Assembly: GCA_009886815.1 (NCBI GenBank)
Contig: QXYP01000065.1
Span: 19,819 to 34,804, forward strand
DNA length: 14,986 bases
Direction: 5' to 3'
From: Halieaceae bacterium
GTDB lineage: Bacteria; Pseudomonadota; Gammaproteobacteria; Pseudomonadales; Halieaceae
Shown here: one piece after another, positions 1-7,534 of the stretch
How positions within the stretch are numbered: the stretch's first letter is position 1
Layout of the letters: each line of letters begins with the position of its first letter
Program-made: the position numbers and the translations under genes
The notes under the pieces: generated by a model
What the model was told of the DNA's origin: nothing
What the model saw: the letters and a program-made list of their open reading frames with translations, nothing else
The model's database searches: none

Positions 1-1800
1 AGCCACAGGGTAGGCGGCACTGCTACCGCCACCGTTTTCAGCCAACACTGCAATGGCAATACGCGGCCTGTCGACTGGGGCAAATGCCATAAACCAGCCA
101 TGATTGCGGTGGCGAGCGTTAATATTCTCTTCGTCATAAACCGCGTCTTGCGCAATACCAATCACCTGAGAAGTGCCTGTCTTGCCGGCAATGGTGTAGG
201 AAAGGTCGGTGCTAATGGCTGCAGCAGTGCCGGCGGGGTCGTGTACGACATCCATCATGGACGCAATAACTGCCGACCAGTGTGCCGGGCTAGCAAGAAC
301 TTCTTCAAGAGGCATTGAGGCCTGCTCCTCGTCACCGATTCGATTCACCAGTGCGGGTTTATAGGCAACGCCGCGATTAGCCAAGATCATCGCCGCTTGA
401 GCCAATTGCAAAGGCGTGGCCAACATGTAGCCCTGACCGATACCGACACTCAGAGTCTCCCCGGGGTACCAAGGCTGACCTAGCTTAGCTCGCTTCCACG
501 CTCTCGAAGGCAAAATACCGCGCTGCTCACTCGTGATATCGATACCTGTCGCCTGACCAAACCCATAAGGCGCCAAACCCTCAGACAATCTATCGATGCC
601 CAGCTTTCTTGCTAAGTCGTAATAATAAACGTCACAAGATTCGGCAATGGCCATGCGCATATCAACTTCGGGCGCAGGGCCCGTACCTCGAATACGAAGA
701 ATCCAGTCGCGGTAGCGACGTGAGTCACCGGGAATCCGGTACCAACCCGGGTCTTTGACCGTCGTTTCCGGCGTAATGATGCCGAGCTCAAGGCCGGTCA
801 GGGCCAGCATAGGCTTCACCGTTGAACCCGGTGGATACTGACCCTGAATGGCCCTATTCAACAATGGCGTATCAGGGGAGTCACGCAGTGCACTGTAAGC
901 CTTCGTGCTAATGCCGTTAACGAATAAATTGGCATCAAAACCGGGTTTTGATACCAGCGCTAAGACGCCACCATTGCGAGGGTCTAACGCAACAACAGCA
1001 CCGCGCTGGTCACCCAGTGCCGCAGACGCAACACGCTGCAGCTCTAAATCGAGATGAAGATTCAAATCTAAGCCCGAGCGGGGTACCTCTTGATCAAGCA
1101 CCCGCAGAACTCGACCGTGGGCATTGGCTTCAATGTTTTGATTCCCAACTTGACCGAGTAAAACGTCCTCGTAGTATTTTTCTAAACCCAGCTTGCCAAT
1201 ATGGAAGGTGCCGCGATAGCGGTCTTCTTCAATCCGACGGACTTCCTGAGTGTTAATGCGGCCGACATAGCCCAAAACATGGCTGAGTAATTCACCGTGA
1301 GGGTAAGCACGGGTTTGTTGCGCCTCGATCGTCGCACCGGGCAGCGTATGGCGATTAACACCGATAACGGCAGCCTCGGCATCGGTCAATCGCAACCTTA
1401 AGGGGACCGCATCGTAGGGTCGACTGCGCCGACGCCGATCCTGAAAGCGTGTGCGCTCCTCGGGGTCCAGACCAATAAGTGATTCGATGCGATCCAATAG
1501 CGCCGATAGGTCGCCTGCGCGCTCCACCACAACGGCCAATAACTGACTGGACTCATTGCTGGCAAGCAGCTGTCCATTTCGATCGAAAATAAGACCTCTG
1601 GTCGGAGGCAGGGCCTCTAGACGGACTCGATTCCTCTCTGACTGCGTTAGGAACTGCTCGTAGTTTACAATTTGAAGCCCGTAATAACGGTAGAAGAGCG
1701 CCAGCAGCGCCAGTAGCACGATCAGTGACGCTGTAAACACCCGGCCTCGATGTATCGCGGCCTCACGACCTGTATCCCGAATGGCATCGCGTGGCGCCAT
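1..1800 (-). CDS. mrdA: Penicillin-binding protein 2 (peptidoglycan transpeptidase of cell elongation), C-terminus cut by window edge
   Basis: The frame is open from the ATG at 1800 down to base 1, giving 600 residues. E. coli PBP2 has 633, so only a short C-terminal piece is missing. In the family this inner-membrane enzyme cross-links peptidoglycan during rod elongation with RodA. Visible: a short cytoplasmic start, one membrane anchor at about residues 20-40 (FTASLIVLLALLALFY), then the periplasmic PBP dimerisation and transpeptidase domains. All three active-site motifs are present: S326-T-V-K329 in PPGSTVKP, S388-C-D390, and K540-T-G542. Each sits about four residues before its E. coli counterpart. 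The gene is last of the visible minus-strand operon, six bases after rlmH. I see no strong Shine-Dalgarno sequence, so coupling to rlmH translation is likely. rodA/mrdB is expected next, beyond the window. Confidence 0.95.
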   Translation of the reverse strand, partial: MAPRDAIRDTGREAAIHRGRVFTASLIVLLALLALFYRYYGLQIVNYEQFLTQSERNRVRLEALPPTRGLIFDRNGQLLASNESSQLLAVVVERAGDLSALLDRIESLIGLDPEERTRFQDRRRRSRPYDAVPLRLRLTDAEAAVIGVNRHTLPGATIEAQQTRAYPHGELLSHVLGYVGRINTQEVRRIEEDRYRGTFHIGKLGLEKYYEDVLLGQVGNQNIEANAHGRVLRVLDQEVPRSGLDLNLHLDLELQRVASAALGDQRGAVVALDPRNGGVLALVSKPGFDANLFVNGISTKAYSALRDSPDTPLLNRAIQGQYPPGSTVKPMLALTGLELGIITPETTVKDPGWYRIPGDSRRYRDWILRIRGTGPAPEVDMRMAIAESCDVYYYDLARKLGIDRLSEGLAPYGFGQATGIDITSEQRGILPSRAWKRAKLGQPWYPGETLSVGIGQGYMLATPLQLAQAAMILANRGVAYKPALVNRIGDEEQASMPLEEVLASPAHWSAVIASMMDVVHDPAGTAAAISTDLSYTIAGKTGTSQVIGIAQDAVYDEENINARHRNHGWFMAFAPVDRPRIAIAVLAENGGGSSAAYPVA

Positions 1801-1806
1801 TAAAAT

Positions 1807-2274
1807 TTAGGCTCGATGGTAGGGGTGGCGGGCATTGATAGACCAAGCGCGGTACAGCTGTTCAGCCAAGACAACTCGCACTAGCGGATGGGGTAGCGTA
1901 ATTCGTCCCAGGGACCACCGGGCGTCTGCACGACGCAATAAATCCGCATCAATGCCGTCGGGACCACCAATCAAAATAGCCATGGGCGCACCCTCCTGCC
2001 TGCTAACAGCAAAACGTTCGGCCATATCTTCCGTTCGAATCAGACTGCCTTGGACATCCAATGCCACCAACGTTTCGTCATCCTTTATTTGCTTTTTTAT
2101 GGCAATGGCTTCCTGAGCCCGAAACTTGTCGCTGTTATCACCCTGACGCTTGGCGGGCGTTATTTCAACCCACTCAACGCGGAAGTCTTTAGGCAATCGC
2201 TTACTGTACTCAGCGACAGCGGCCAACACCCACCCTGGCATGCGTGTTCCCACCGCCAGAACTCTTATGCGCAT
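1807..2274 (-). CDS. rlmH: 23S rRNA (pseudouridine1915-N3)-methyltransferase RlmH
   Basis: The product has 155 residues, the same length as E. coli RlmH. It is a SPOUT-class methyltransferase that methylates pseudouridine 1915 in helix 69 of 23S rRNA, acting on assembled 70S ribosomes. Visible family marks are the N-terminal MRIRVLAVGTRMPGWV, the SAM-binding loop IGGPDG at residues 102-107, and the C-terminal knot segment LPHPLVRVVLAEQLYRAW followed by HPYHR at 150-154. The ATG at 2274 shares one base with the TAA of rsfS (TAATG), which indicates translational coupling. The rsfS-rlmH-mrdA order is conserved in gammaproteobacteria. Confidence 0.97.
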   Translation of the reverse strand: MRIRVLAVGTRMPGWVLAAVAEYSKRLPKDFRVEWVEITPAKRQGDNSDKFRAQEAIAIKKQIKDDETLVALDVQGSLIRTEDMAERFAVSRQEGAPMAILIGGPDGIDADLLRRADARWSLGRITLPHPLVRVVLAEQLYRAWSINARHPYHRA

Positions 2275-2627
2275 TATTCAGCGCTAGGTGGCGCGGTCCA
2301 TAACCGCTCGAGATCATAGAAACTGCGCGTCGCCGGCTGCATTACATGCACCACAACGTCGCCAAAATCGACCAACACCCACTCACCGGCTGTTTCACCT
2401 TCTATACCGATAGGTCGCATGGCCTCAGTTTTGGCCCGCATGATGACATTGTCTGCTAGTGACTTAACGTGACGCGTCGACGTTCCGCTGGCAATCACCA
2501 GAAAGTCCATCACCGAACTCAACGCTTTGACATCGATAACGACCGGATCGACGGCCTTAAGATCATCAAGGGCATCAAGTACCAGCCCCGTTAGCGCGTC
2601 GTGCTCCGACGCGGTTAAATCAGTCAC
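2274..2627 (-). CDS. rsfS: Ribosomal silencing factor RsfS (Iojap family)
   Basis: The product has 117 residues. In the family RsfS binds protein uL14 of the 50S subunit and blocks joining to 30S, lowering translation in starvation or stationary phase. The Iojap/RsfS signature is visible as DFLVIASGTSTRHVKSLAD and as EGETAGEWVLVDFGDVVVHV followed by RSFYDLERLW. The start is a GTG (bases 2625-2627) with a good Shine-Dalgarno AGGGGG about five bases upstream, in the 17-base gap after nadD. It overlaps rlmH by one base. Its position between nadD and rlmH is the conserved arrangement. Confidence 0.96.
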   Translation of the reverse strand: MTDLTASEHDALTGLVLDALDDLKAVDPVVIDVKALSSVMDFLVIASGTSTRHVKSLADNVIMRAKTEAMRPIGIEGETAGEWVLVDFGDVVVHVMQPATRSFYDLERLWTAPPSAE

Positions 2628-2644
2628 TCAAACCCCCTGAGAAA

Positions 2645-3292
2645 TCACTTAGCACAACGGTATAAACCGTGAGCGTTAATATACTCCAATACGCGGTCGG
2701 GCAGGAGATATCTCACGTCTCTCCCTGCCTCAATCGCAAGCCGCAGAGACGATGATGAAATGTCCAGTTCCGGCTGAACCAATCGCGACACCCTACCTTT
2801 GGCCTGTCCTAAAAGTTGTGCGGGCGGAACTTCATGTTCTTCCAGCCAACACTGAAGCTCGGGTGGCAGCTGCAAATCCGCTGAAGGCCGGGACAGCACC
2901 GCAATATTGGTGAGCTTTAGCAACAGCCTCCAATCGTGCCAACGATTTAAACGTTGCAAAGAATCAGCACCCATAATAAACACGATCACCGCCTCAGGCC
3001 CCAACTCTTCGCGCAATTCTCTCAAAGTATCCACCGTGAAGGAGAGGCCTTCACGTGCTAGCTCCCGTCGGTCAACGGTCAACCCGTCAATGTCTTCAAT
3101 GGCCAAGTCGAGCATGCACGCCCGGTGTGCAGCACTGACCCCCGGAGTCTCCTTAAGGGGCGGCAAAAAAGCAGGCATGAGCCGAATCGAAGTGAGACCC
3201 AACATTTCACGGCAATCTAGCGCCCCGCGCAAATGGCCCGCATGCACTGGATTGAAGGTGCCACCGAGTACACCCACAGGCGGGTGGATCAC
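2645..3292 (-). CDS. nadD: Nicotinate-nucleotide adenylyltransferase NadD
   Basis: The product has 215 residues, a normal length for NadD. The enzyme joins ATP and nicotinate mononucleotide to make deamido-NAD, an essential step of NAD synthesis. Visible nucleotidyltransferase marks are [11 protein letters not shown] at residues 10-20, with H17 and H20 of the HxGH motif, [15 protein letters not shown] at 107-121, and ISSSSLR at 178-184 in the place of the family ISSTxIR motif. The start is a GTG whose last two bases are the first two of the proA TGA stop (GTGA overlap), so it is probably coupled to proA translation. Confidence 0.96.
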   Translation of the reverse strand: MIHPPVGVLGGTFNPVHAGHLRGALDCREMLGLTSIRLMPAFLPPLKETPGVSAAHRACMLDLAIEDIDGLTVDRRELAREGLSFTVDTLRELREELGPEAVIVFIMGADSLQRLNRWHDWRLLLKLTNIAVLSRPSADLQLPPELQCWLEEHEVPPAQLLGQAKGRVSRLVQPELDISSSSLRLAIEAGRDVRYLLPDRVLEYINAHGLYRCAK

Positions 3293-4551
3293 TGGCGTAT
3301 GTGTCCGTCGCCAAAGACAATGTATTTGCTGGAAGTGAGCCCCTCAAGACCCACCGGACCGCGTGCATGAAGCTTATCGGTGGAGATGCCAATTTCAGCG
3401 CCCAAACCGTATTCAAAACCGTCGGCAAAACGTGTCGAGGCATTAATCATGACCGAGCTGGAGTCAACTTCGCGCAAAAACCGCATCGCGGTACTGTGGT
3501 TTTCCGTAACAATACTCTCCGTGTGACCCGAACTGTACTGCGCAATATGCGCCATAGCACCCTCCACGCCTGCAACAACCCTAATGGCTAATATGGGCGC
3601 GAGGTATTCTGTCTGCCAATCTTCTTCGGTGGCCGCAGAGCCGACTGCCGCGCTGACAGCACAGGCTTTGGGACACCCCCGCAGCTCGACGCCAGCAGCG
3701 GCCAGGGCCTCAGCAATGGGTGGCAGCAGAGCCAGTGCAGCTTCGTCAACGAGCAAAGTCTCCAAAGTATTGCAGGTGCCGTAACGCTGGGTCTTCGCAT
3801 TGATCGTAATGGCTTGCGCCCGATCAGGACACGCCTCAGCATCGATGTATACATGGCAAATGCCATCGAGATGCTTCAGGACAGGCACCGTCGCCGAGCC
3901 ACTGATTCGCTCTATTAACCCTTTGCCACCACGGGGTATCACCATATCCACGTAATCGGAGAGCCGAATAAGCGCATCCACCACGGCGCGATCAGTTGTT
4001 GCTACCACCTGGATAGCCTCACTGGGCAAACCTACTGCGGCCAAACCTTCCTGAATGTAGCGCCCTAACGCCAAGTTAGAGTTAATCGCTTCCGATCCCC
4101 CCCGTAAAATGGCAGCGTTGCCCGCTTTTAAGCATAAACTGGCAGCCTCCACGGTTACGTTGGGTCTAGATTCATACACAATACCAATGACCCCGAGTGG
4201 CACACGCATTTTGCCAACTCGAATACCCGAGTCCATTGTTCTGACACCGTCAATAGCGCCAACCGGATCGGGCAATCCGGCGACCTGCTCGAGGCTTACC
4301 ATCAAACTGGCAATTCTATCGGCATCGAGCTCAAGTCGGTCGAGTAGCGCAGGCGCCAATCCGGTCTCCGCGCCCGCCGCTACATCCTGCGCGTTGGCCG
4401 CCAAGAGATCGTTGCGGTTGTCGGCAATCGCATCTCGAATGGCCAACAGTGCCTTATTGCGCGTGGCTACAGTACTTGCCGCGACAACGCGCGAGGCTTC
4501 TCGGGCCTGCCGACCCAGCTCCTTTACCCTGTTTTCGATGGACACAGTCAT
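3289..4551 (-). CDS. proA: Gamma-glutamyl phosphate reductase (glutamate-5-semialdehyde dehydrogenase)
   Basis: The product has 420 residues, close to the family's usual 415-420. ProA reduces gamma-glutamyl phosphate with NADPH to glutamate-5-semialdehyde, the second step of proline synthesis, in the cytoplasm. Visible are the N-terminal helical segment, [17 protein letters not shown] at about residues 117-133, [19 protein letters not shown] at 141-159, and the catalytic cysteine C260 in [13 protein letters not shown]. The ATG at 4551 has AAGGA directly adjacent and TAGGAG further upstream, so the exact ribosome binding site is unclear. It is the first gene of the minus-strand operon and is divergent from bfd. 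Its partner proB is not in the window. Confidence 0.97.
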   Translation of the reverse strand: MTVSIENRVKELGRQAREASRVVAASTVATRNKALLAIRDAIADNRNDLLAANAQDVAAGAETGLAPALLDRLELDADRIASLMVSLEQVAGLPDPVGAIDGVRTMDSGIRVGKMRVPLGVIGIVYESRPNVTVEAASLCLKAGNAAILRGGSEAINSNLALGRYIQEGLAAVGLPSEAIQVVATTDRAVVDALIRLSDYVDMVIPRGGKGLIERISGSATVPVLKHLDGICHVYIDAEACPDRAQAITINAKTQRYGTCNTLETLLVDEAALALLPPIAEALAAAGVELRGCPKACAVSAAVGSAATEEDWQTEYLAPILAIRVVAGVEGAMAHIAQYSSGHTESIVTENHSTAMRFLREVDSSSVMINASTRFADGFEYGLGAEIGISTDKLHARGPVGLEGLTSSKYIVFGDGHIRQ

Positions 4552-4571
4552 TCCTTATTAATCGCTCCTAC

Positions 4572-4577
4572 AGTATA
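4572..4577 (-). promoter_or_regulatory. Possible -10 element of the proA operon
   Basis: On the minus strand these bases read TATACT, five of six matches to a sigma-70 -10 box, about 20 bases before the proA start. A good -35 is not visible at the usual spacing, the best being GTGGGA at 16 bases. This is the only plausible site in the short gap to bfd, and the assignment is tentative. Confidence 0.3.
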
Positions 4578-4625
4578 CGCCCTAGCGACGCGCTCCCACA
4601 GACCACAATCTAATTGCTAATGCGG

Positions 4626-4653
4626 TTGACAATGATTCGCAATTGCGTATGCT
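4626..4653 (+). promoter_or_regulatory. bfd promoter with overlapping Fur box
   Basis: A perfect -35 TTGACA lies at 4626-4631, followed by a 16-base spacer and a -10-like TATGCT at 4648-4653. Overlapping it, 4627-4641 reads TGACAAT-G-ATTCGCA, matching 11 of 14 defined positions of the 7-1-7 Fur box TGATAAT-n-ATTATCA. Fur bound with Fe(II) would cover the -35 and spacer, predicting repression when iron is ample. The -10 ends only six bases before the bfd ATG, so the predicted transcript starts at or next to the start codon. Confidence 0.65.
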
Positions 4654-4659
4654 GGCTCC

Positions 4660-4881
4660 ATGTTTATTTGCATTTGCAATGGCGTCACCGATACCTCTAT
4701 CCGTCGAGAGATGGAGGCGGGGGCTGTTTCCTTTGCTGACGTGCAAAATCGGCTGGGCGTGGCGCGCCAGTGCGGCTCTTGTGAACAGCTGGCACGGGCC
4801 ATTGTGAGCGAATTTTCACAACCCGACCCTCGGTACTTTTACAACGCCTCTCCAAGCCCCTCTATGGCCGCCCTAGCCTGA
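4660..4881 (+). CDS. bfd: Bacterioferritin-associated ferredoxin Bfd
   Basis: The product has 73 residues. In the family it is a small cytoplasmic [2Fe-2S] protein that docks on bacterioferritin and passes electrons to the haem, reducing stored Fe(III) for release. The four cluster ligands are exactly placed: C4, C6, C38 and C41 (CIC near the N-terminus, CGSC later). After about residue 60 the tail looks non-conserved. The ATG at 4660 is fixed by the position of C4 and C6, yet there is no Shine-Dalgarno sequence before it. Its neighbour bfr encodes the expected partner. Expression probably rises in iron starvation through the overlapping Fur box. Confidence 0.93.
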   Translation: MFICICNGVTDTSIRREMEAGAVSFADVQNRLGVARQCGSCEQLARAIVSEFSQPDPRYFYNASPSPSMAALA

Positions 4882-4893
4882 CGCTAACGATGC

Positions 4894-4914
4894 TGCTAAT
4901 CAGAATGATTAGCA
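4894..4914. promoter_or_regulatory. Fur-box-like perfect palindrome between bfd and bfr
   Basis: Two 9-base arms, TGCTAATCA and TGATTAGCA, flank GAA. The 19-base stretch 4902-4920, covering the right arm and the A-rich bases beyond, matches the classical Fur consensus GATAATGATAATCATTATC at 13 of 19 positions by hand alignment. A run of T does not follow on either strand, so it is not a simple terminator. It lies 13 bases after the bfd stop and about 70 bases before the bfr -10 candidate. Fur binding is inferred. Confidence 0.5.
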
Positions 4915-4980
4915 TTAAAAAAGTCATTTAAAACAATAGCTTAAGTCCATATTTTTGTGGTTCAACGGCCATCATTGCGT

Positions 4981-5008
4981 TATAGTGCTGCCATCACTAA
5001 ATAGAGGA
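4981..5008 (+). promoter_or_regulatory. bfr proximal -10 box and ribosome binding site
   Basis: TATAGT at 4981-4986 is a five-of-six -10 match without a good -35 at 16-18 bases. It would give a leader of about 23 bases. AGAGGA at 5003-5008 is a clear Shine-Dalgarno seven bases before the bfr ATG at 5016. Upstream bases 4915-4955 are A+T rich. Confidence 0.45.
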
Positions 5009-5015
5009 ACGCACC

Positions 5016-5504
5016 ATGAAAGGCGACGCAAAAGTTATCGAGCATCTCAACAAAATTCTCTACAACGAGCTCGTTGCGATCAATCAATATTTTTTGCACA
5101 GCAAAATGTATAAAGATTGGGGCCTCAGTGAACTCGCGGAACACGAGTACCACGAGTCTATTGATGAAATGAAGCATGCAGACGCCCTCGTCGAGCGCAT
5201 CCTGTTTCTCGAAGGTCTCCCCAATCTGCAAGACCTAGGCAGGCTGATGATTGGCGAAAATCCCCGAGAAATGCTCGAGTGCGATTTGAAACTTGAGCAT
5301 ATCGCCCACGAAGACCTCAAGGCCACAGTGGCCCATTGCGAGGAGGTCAGAGATTACGTGTCGAGAGACCTCGCACAGAGCATCCTAGACGCCGAAGAGG
5401 ATCATATCGACTGGCTAGAAACCCAGCTCTCCTTAATGGATCGAGTGGGCGAGCAAAACTACTTGCAAACAGCGATGCGCACGGTAAAACCGTCGGAGAG
5501 CTAA
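5016..5504 (+). CDS. bfr: Bacterioferritin, haem-binding iron storage protein
   Basis: The product has 162 residues; E. coli Bfr has 158. In the family it forms a 24-subunit cytoplasmic shell that oxidises Fe(II) and stores it as a ferric mineral. All diiron ferroxidase residues are at their standard positions: E18, E51, H54, E94, E127 and H130, with Y25 nearby. M52, the axial haem ligand at the subunit dimer interface, is also present, so this is a true haem-carrying and catalytic Bfr rather than a degenerate subunit. It follows bfd by 134 bases. The gene ends seven bases from the stop of the convergent amidohydrolase gene, and no terminator is visible between them. Confidence 0.97.
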   Translation: MKGDAKVIEHLNKILYNELVAINQYFLHSKMYKDWGLSELAEHEYHESIDEMKHADALVERILFLEGLPNLQDLGRLMIGENPREMLECDLKLEHIAHEDLKATVAHCEEVRDYVSRDLAQSILDAEEDHIDWLETQLSLMDRVGEQNYLQTAMRTVKPSES

Positions 5505-5511
5505 CACAAGT

Positions 5512-7026
5512 TCATTCGGCAAGCGGGGTGGTATCGAGATAACGCCCCGCGGCCGCCGATGGCACCACAGCGCCACCTTGTACTGTAATCACTCCCCCAA
5601 CGATGACCCAATTGATGCCCATAGGCGACTCCCAGGGTGATCCGTAATCGGCACCAGCGGCCACCACCTTAGGGTCGAATAGCACTAGGTCTGCATCTGC
5701 TCCGACCTCAATGCGCCCCTTGCGGCTAAATCGCGGCGCAAAGGTCTCTAGCCATTGCGCGGGTTTCAAGCTAATCCGAGACAGGGCATCGCTTAACTCC
5801 AATATGCCCTGCTCTCTAACATAGCGCCCCAGCAGACGAGAAAAACTTCCCGAAATATTAGGGTTAGTCATTTGCCTAGGATCAAACGCGGGTAAGGCAT
5901 CGGTCGACACCATCATATCGGGCCAACGCAGTGCTGAATGCAACCAGGCTTCCTGCACATAATGATGGTTAACCATGCCTGTGGGTTCGACTCGAGCATA
6001 GTGTTCCCAGGTTTTCTCGGTGAGCCATTCACCCGTAGCCACCCACTGCACATCGCCATAATCGATCGCGAAAATAGACCGCCAATCACGCTTGCGAAAA
6101 ACGTCCGCGGAGATACTGGTCCCCCCCGCCAAATAACTCAGGGTTTCCGTCGTAACAGTCACCCCTCGGGCTCGGGCAGCATCAATTTTTTCCAGCCAGG
6201 TCTCAATACCGTTCATGGCGTTGTGTGTGATGTGGCAAATAAATACCGGCGCATCGTATTGCTCAGCCAGACCCAGAACTTCATCGAGCCCGCTAGAATC
6301 TCCGGGGAGATTGCGCCGCACGTGCACAAAAACAGGCACTTTGCGGCCCCCTGCCACACTGAAAATCATAGCCAACTCGTCTTGGCTCACGGCATCACGC
6401 ATGTAGTCGAGCAACAATCCAATGCCCAGACCGCCGGCATCAAGGCCCTCTTCAAGCTTGCGGCGAATCGCACCAATCTGCGTCGCCGTCGCTAATTCTG
6501 TAAAAGCCGGAGAGGCCATGCTCCCCTGCTCACCCCGGTAAAAAAAATAGGGCAAGTCGCGACCTTCGATGACCTGAATTCGTGCTGCAAAATGCCCCAC
6601 CGATGCCCCGTAATTAATAATGGGGCGGTCTGCGACTGCATCGCCTGCAGCCTTAGAGGGCAGCGCGCCGGCTTCCATTTCGAGCTGTGTCGTCACGCCG
6701 TCGAGCACATTTCTCTGCTGGCCCAGAGGCGTCAGGGTGTGACTGTGGATGTCTATAAAGCCAGGCGCCACCACCAAACCCGTCGCGTCAATCGTCTGCG
6801 CGCCGTCGAGGGGAGATGGACTTATCACTGCCACCCGCCCCTGTCGGATACCAACATGTCGAATGGCGTCTAGCCCGGTCTCAGGGTTTATCACGCGACC
6901 GTTGTTAATGACTAGAGAAAAAGCCTCCGCCGCGCTGCCAAGCAGCGCCTGAGGAGTCAGTAGGCCCCAGCTGAAGACAACGGCAACGAACCACGTCTTG
7001 GGGGCCTTTCTATTTTGAAGGGAAAT
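5512..7026 (-). CDS. Exported amidohydrolase, N-acyl-D-amino-acid/D-glutamate deacylase type, with unusual start codon
   Basis: This is a metal-dependent amidohydrolase. Metal-site candidates, numbered from the start chosen here, are H94-x-H96 in DIHSHT, E118 in LEMEAG after DGVTT, H235 (FVHVR), H265 (ICHITH), E294 and D376 (VSTDAL). The C-terminus has the usual RKGRIEVGADADLVLFDP strand. D-aminoacylases carry a Cys near E118, so a D-glutamate-deacylase-like subgroup fits better; the substrate is not known. The first standard start codon is a GTG at 6894, but it lies inside the conserved first strand (LVINNGRVINPETG). The open frame runs on to a TGA at 7057-7059 and encodes a signal peptide: basic MSLQNRKAPKTW, hydrophobic FVAVVFSWGLLTP, then GSAAEA. 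The best start is an ATT at 7026; no ATG, GTG or TTG exists in frame there. It follows grxD by 20 bases. Location in the periplasm is inferred. Confidence 0.8.
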   Translation of the reverse strand: MSLQNRKAPKTWFVAVVFSWGLLTPQALLGSAAEAFSLVINNGRVINPETGLDAIRHVGIRQGRVAVISPSPLDGAQTIDATGLVVAPGFIDIHSHTLTPLGQQRNVLDGVTTQLEMEAGALPSKAAGDAVADRPIINYGASVGHFAARIQVIEGRDLPYFFYRGEQGSMASPAFTELATATQIGAIRRKLEEGLDAGGLGIGLLLDYMRDAVSQDELAMIFSVAGGRKVPVFVHVRRNLPGDSSGLDEVLGLAEQYDAPVFICHITHNAMNGIETWLEKIDAARARGVTVTTETLSYLAGGTSISADVFRKRDWRSIFAIDYGDVQWVATGEWLTEKTWEHYARVEPTGMVNHHYVQEAWLHSALRWPDMMVSTDALPAFDPRQMTNPNISGSFSRLLGRYVREQGILELSDALSRISLKPAQWLETFAPRFSRKGRIEVGADADLVLFDPKVVAAGADYGSPWESPMGINWVIVGGVITVQGGAVVPSAAAGRYLDTTPLAE

Positions 7027-7046
7027 GCGCCAGCCGCCGCGGGCTT

Positions 7047-7370
7047 TTACGCCGAATCACCGGCACCGGCTTTAATCGCCTCGGCCAATTCGCCGGAGGT
7101 TTCCATTTCGGCAATAATGTCGCAGCCACCAATTAACTCACCGTCTACCCACAACTGTGGGAAAGTCGGCCAATTGGCATAAATGGGCAGATTGGCGCGA
7201 ATTTCCGGATTAGACAGGATATCTACATAAGCAAAGCGCTCGCCAACACTGGCTAGGGCCTGCACGGCGCGGGCAGAAAAACCACATTGCGGTTGATTAG
7301 GTGAACCCTTCATATAAAGAAGCACGCGATTACTGGTGACCTGCTCTTTAATTGTTTCCATAATATCCAT
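7047..7370 (-). CDS. grxD: Monothiol glutaredoxin, Grx4 type
   Basis: The product has 107 residues and closely resembles E. coli Grx4 over its whole length. The single active-site cysteine is C29 in the CGFS motif, preceded by YMKGSP with K21, the glutathione-contacting lysine. WPTFPQLWVDGELIGGCDI (residues 67-85) is the conserved glutathione-binding half. Members of this family bind and transfer [2Fe-2S] clusters with glutathione, often with BolA. The frame is open a further 36 residues upstream, but ATG 7370 is chosen because GGAGAG lies just before it on the minus strand and the family starts here. It is first of a probable pair with the amidohydrolase. Confidence 0.95.
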   Translation of the reverse strand: MDIMETIKEQVTSNRVLLYMKGSPNQPQCGFSARAVQALASVGERFAYVDILSNPEIRANLPIYANWPTFPQLWVDGELIGGCDIIAEMETSGELAEAIKAGAGDSA

Positions 7371-7534
7371 GCTGCTCTCCAAAGTGCAGTAAAGGGGCTG
7401 CTGCGCCCGACCACGTAACGAGCGCCCAGTATAACGCCCAGAAGGCCCGGATACATACCTGATCGCGGCATGTTTCAACCCTCCTCCGCAAACGGTAGAC
7501 TTGCGCGCTCACTTAACTGGCCGGACTTTGAGCT
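7371..7534. promoter_or_regulatory. Divergent control region between grxD and argD
   Basis: These 164 bases must hold promoters for both directions. On the minus strand TATACT (7428-7433) is a five-of-six -10 match about 58 bases before the grxD start, without a clear -35. On the plus strand TAGACT (7496-7501) with TTTCAA 17 bases upstream is the best, but weak, candidate for argD. I could not recognise an ArgR box. The argD ATG at 7535 has only a weak ribosome binding site (GAG). Confidence 0.3.

Noticed and set aside
631..639. SCD instead of SxN in the PBP2 active site
   Set aside because: Ser-x-Asp is the normal form in PBP2 and not a resistance mutation or a defect.
7371..7478. A 36-residue N-terminal extension of grxD
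   Set aside because: GGAGAG lies directly before the internal ATG at 7370, the family starts there, and the extra segment would cover the likely promoter.
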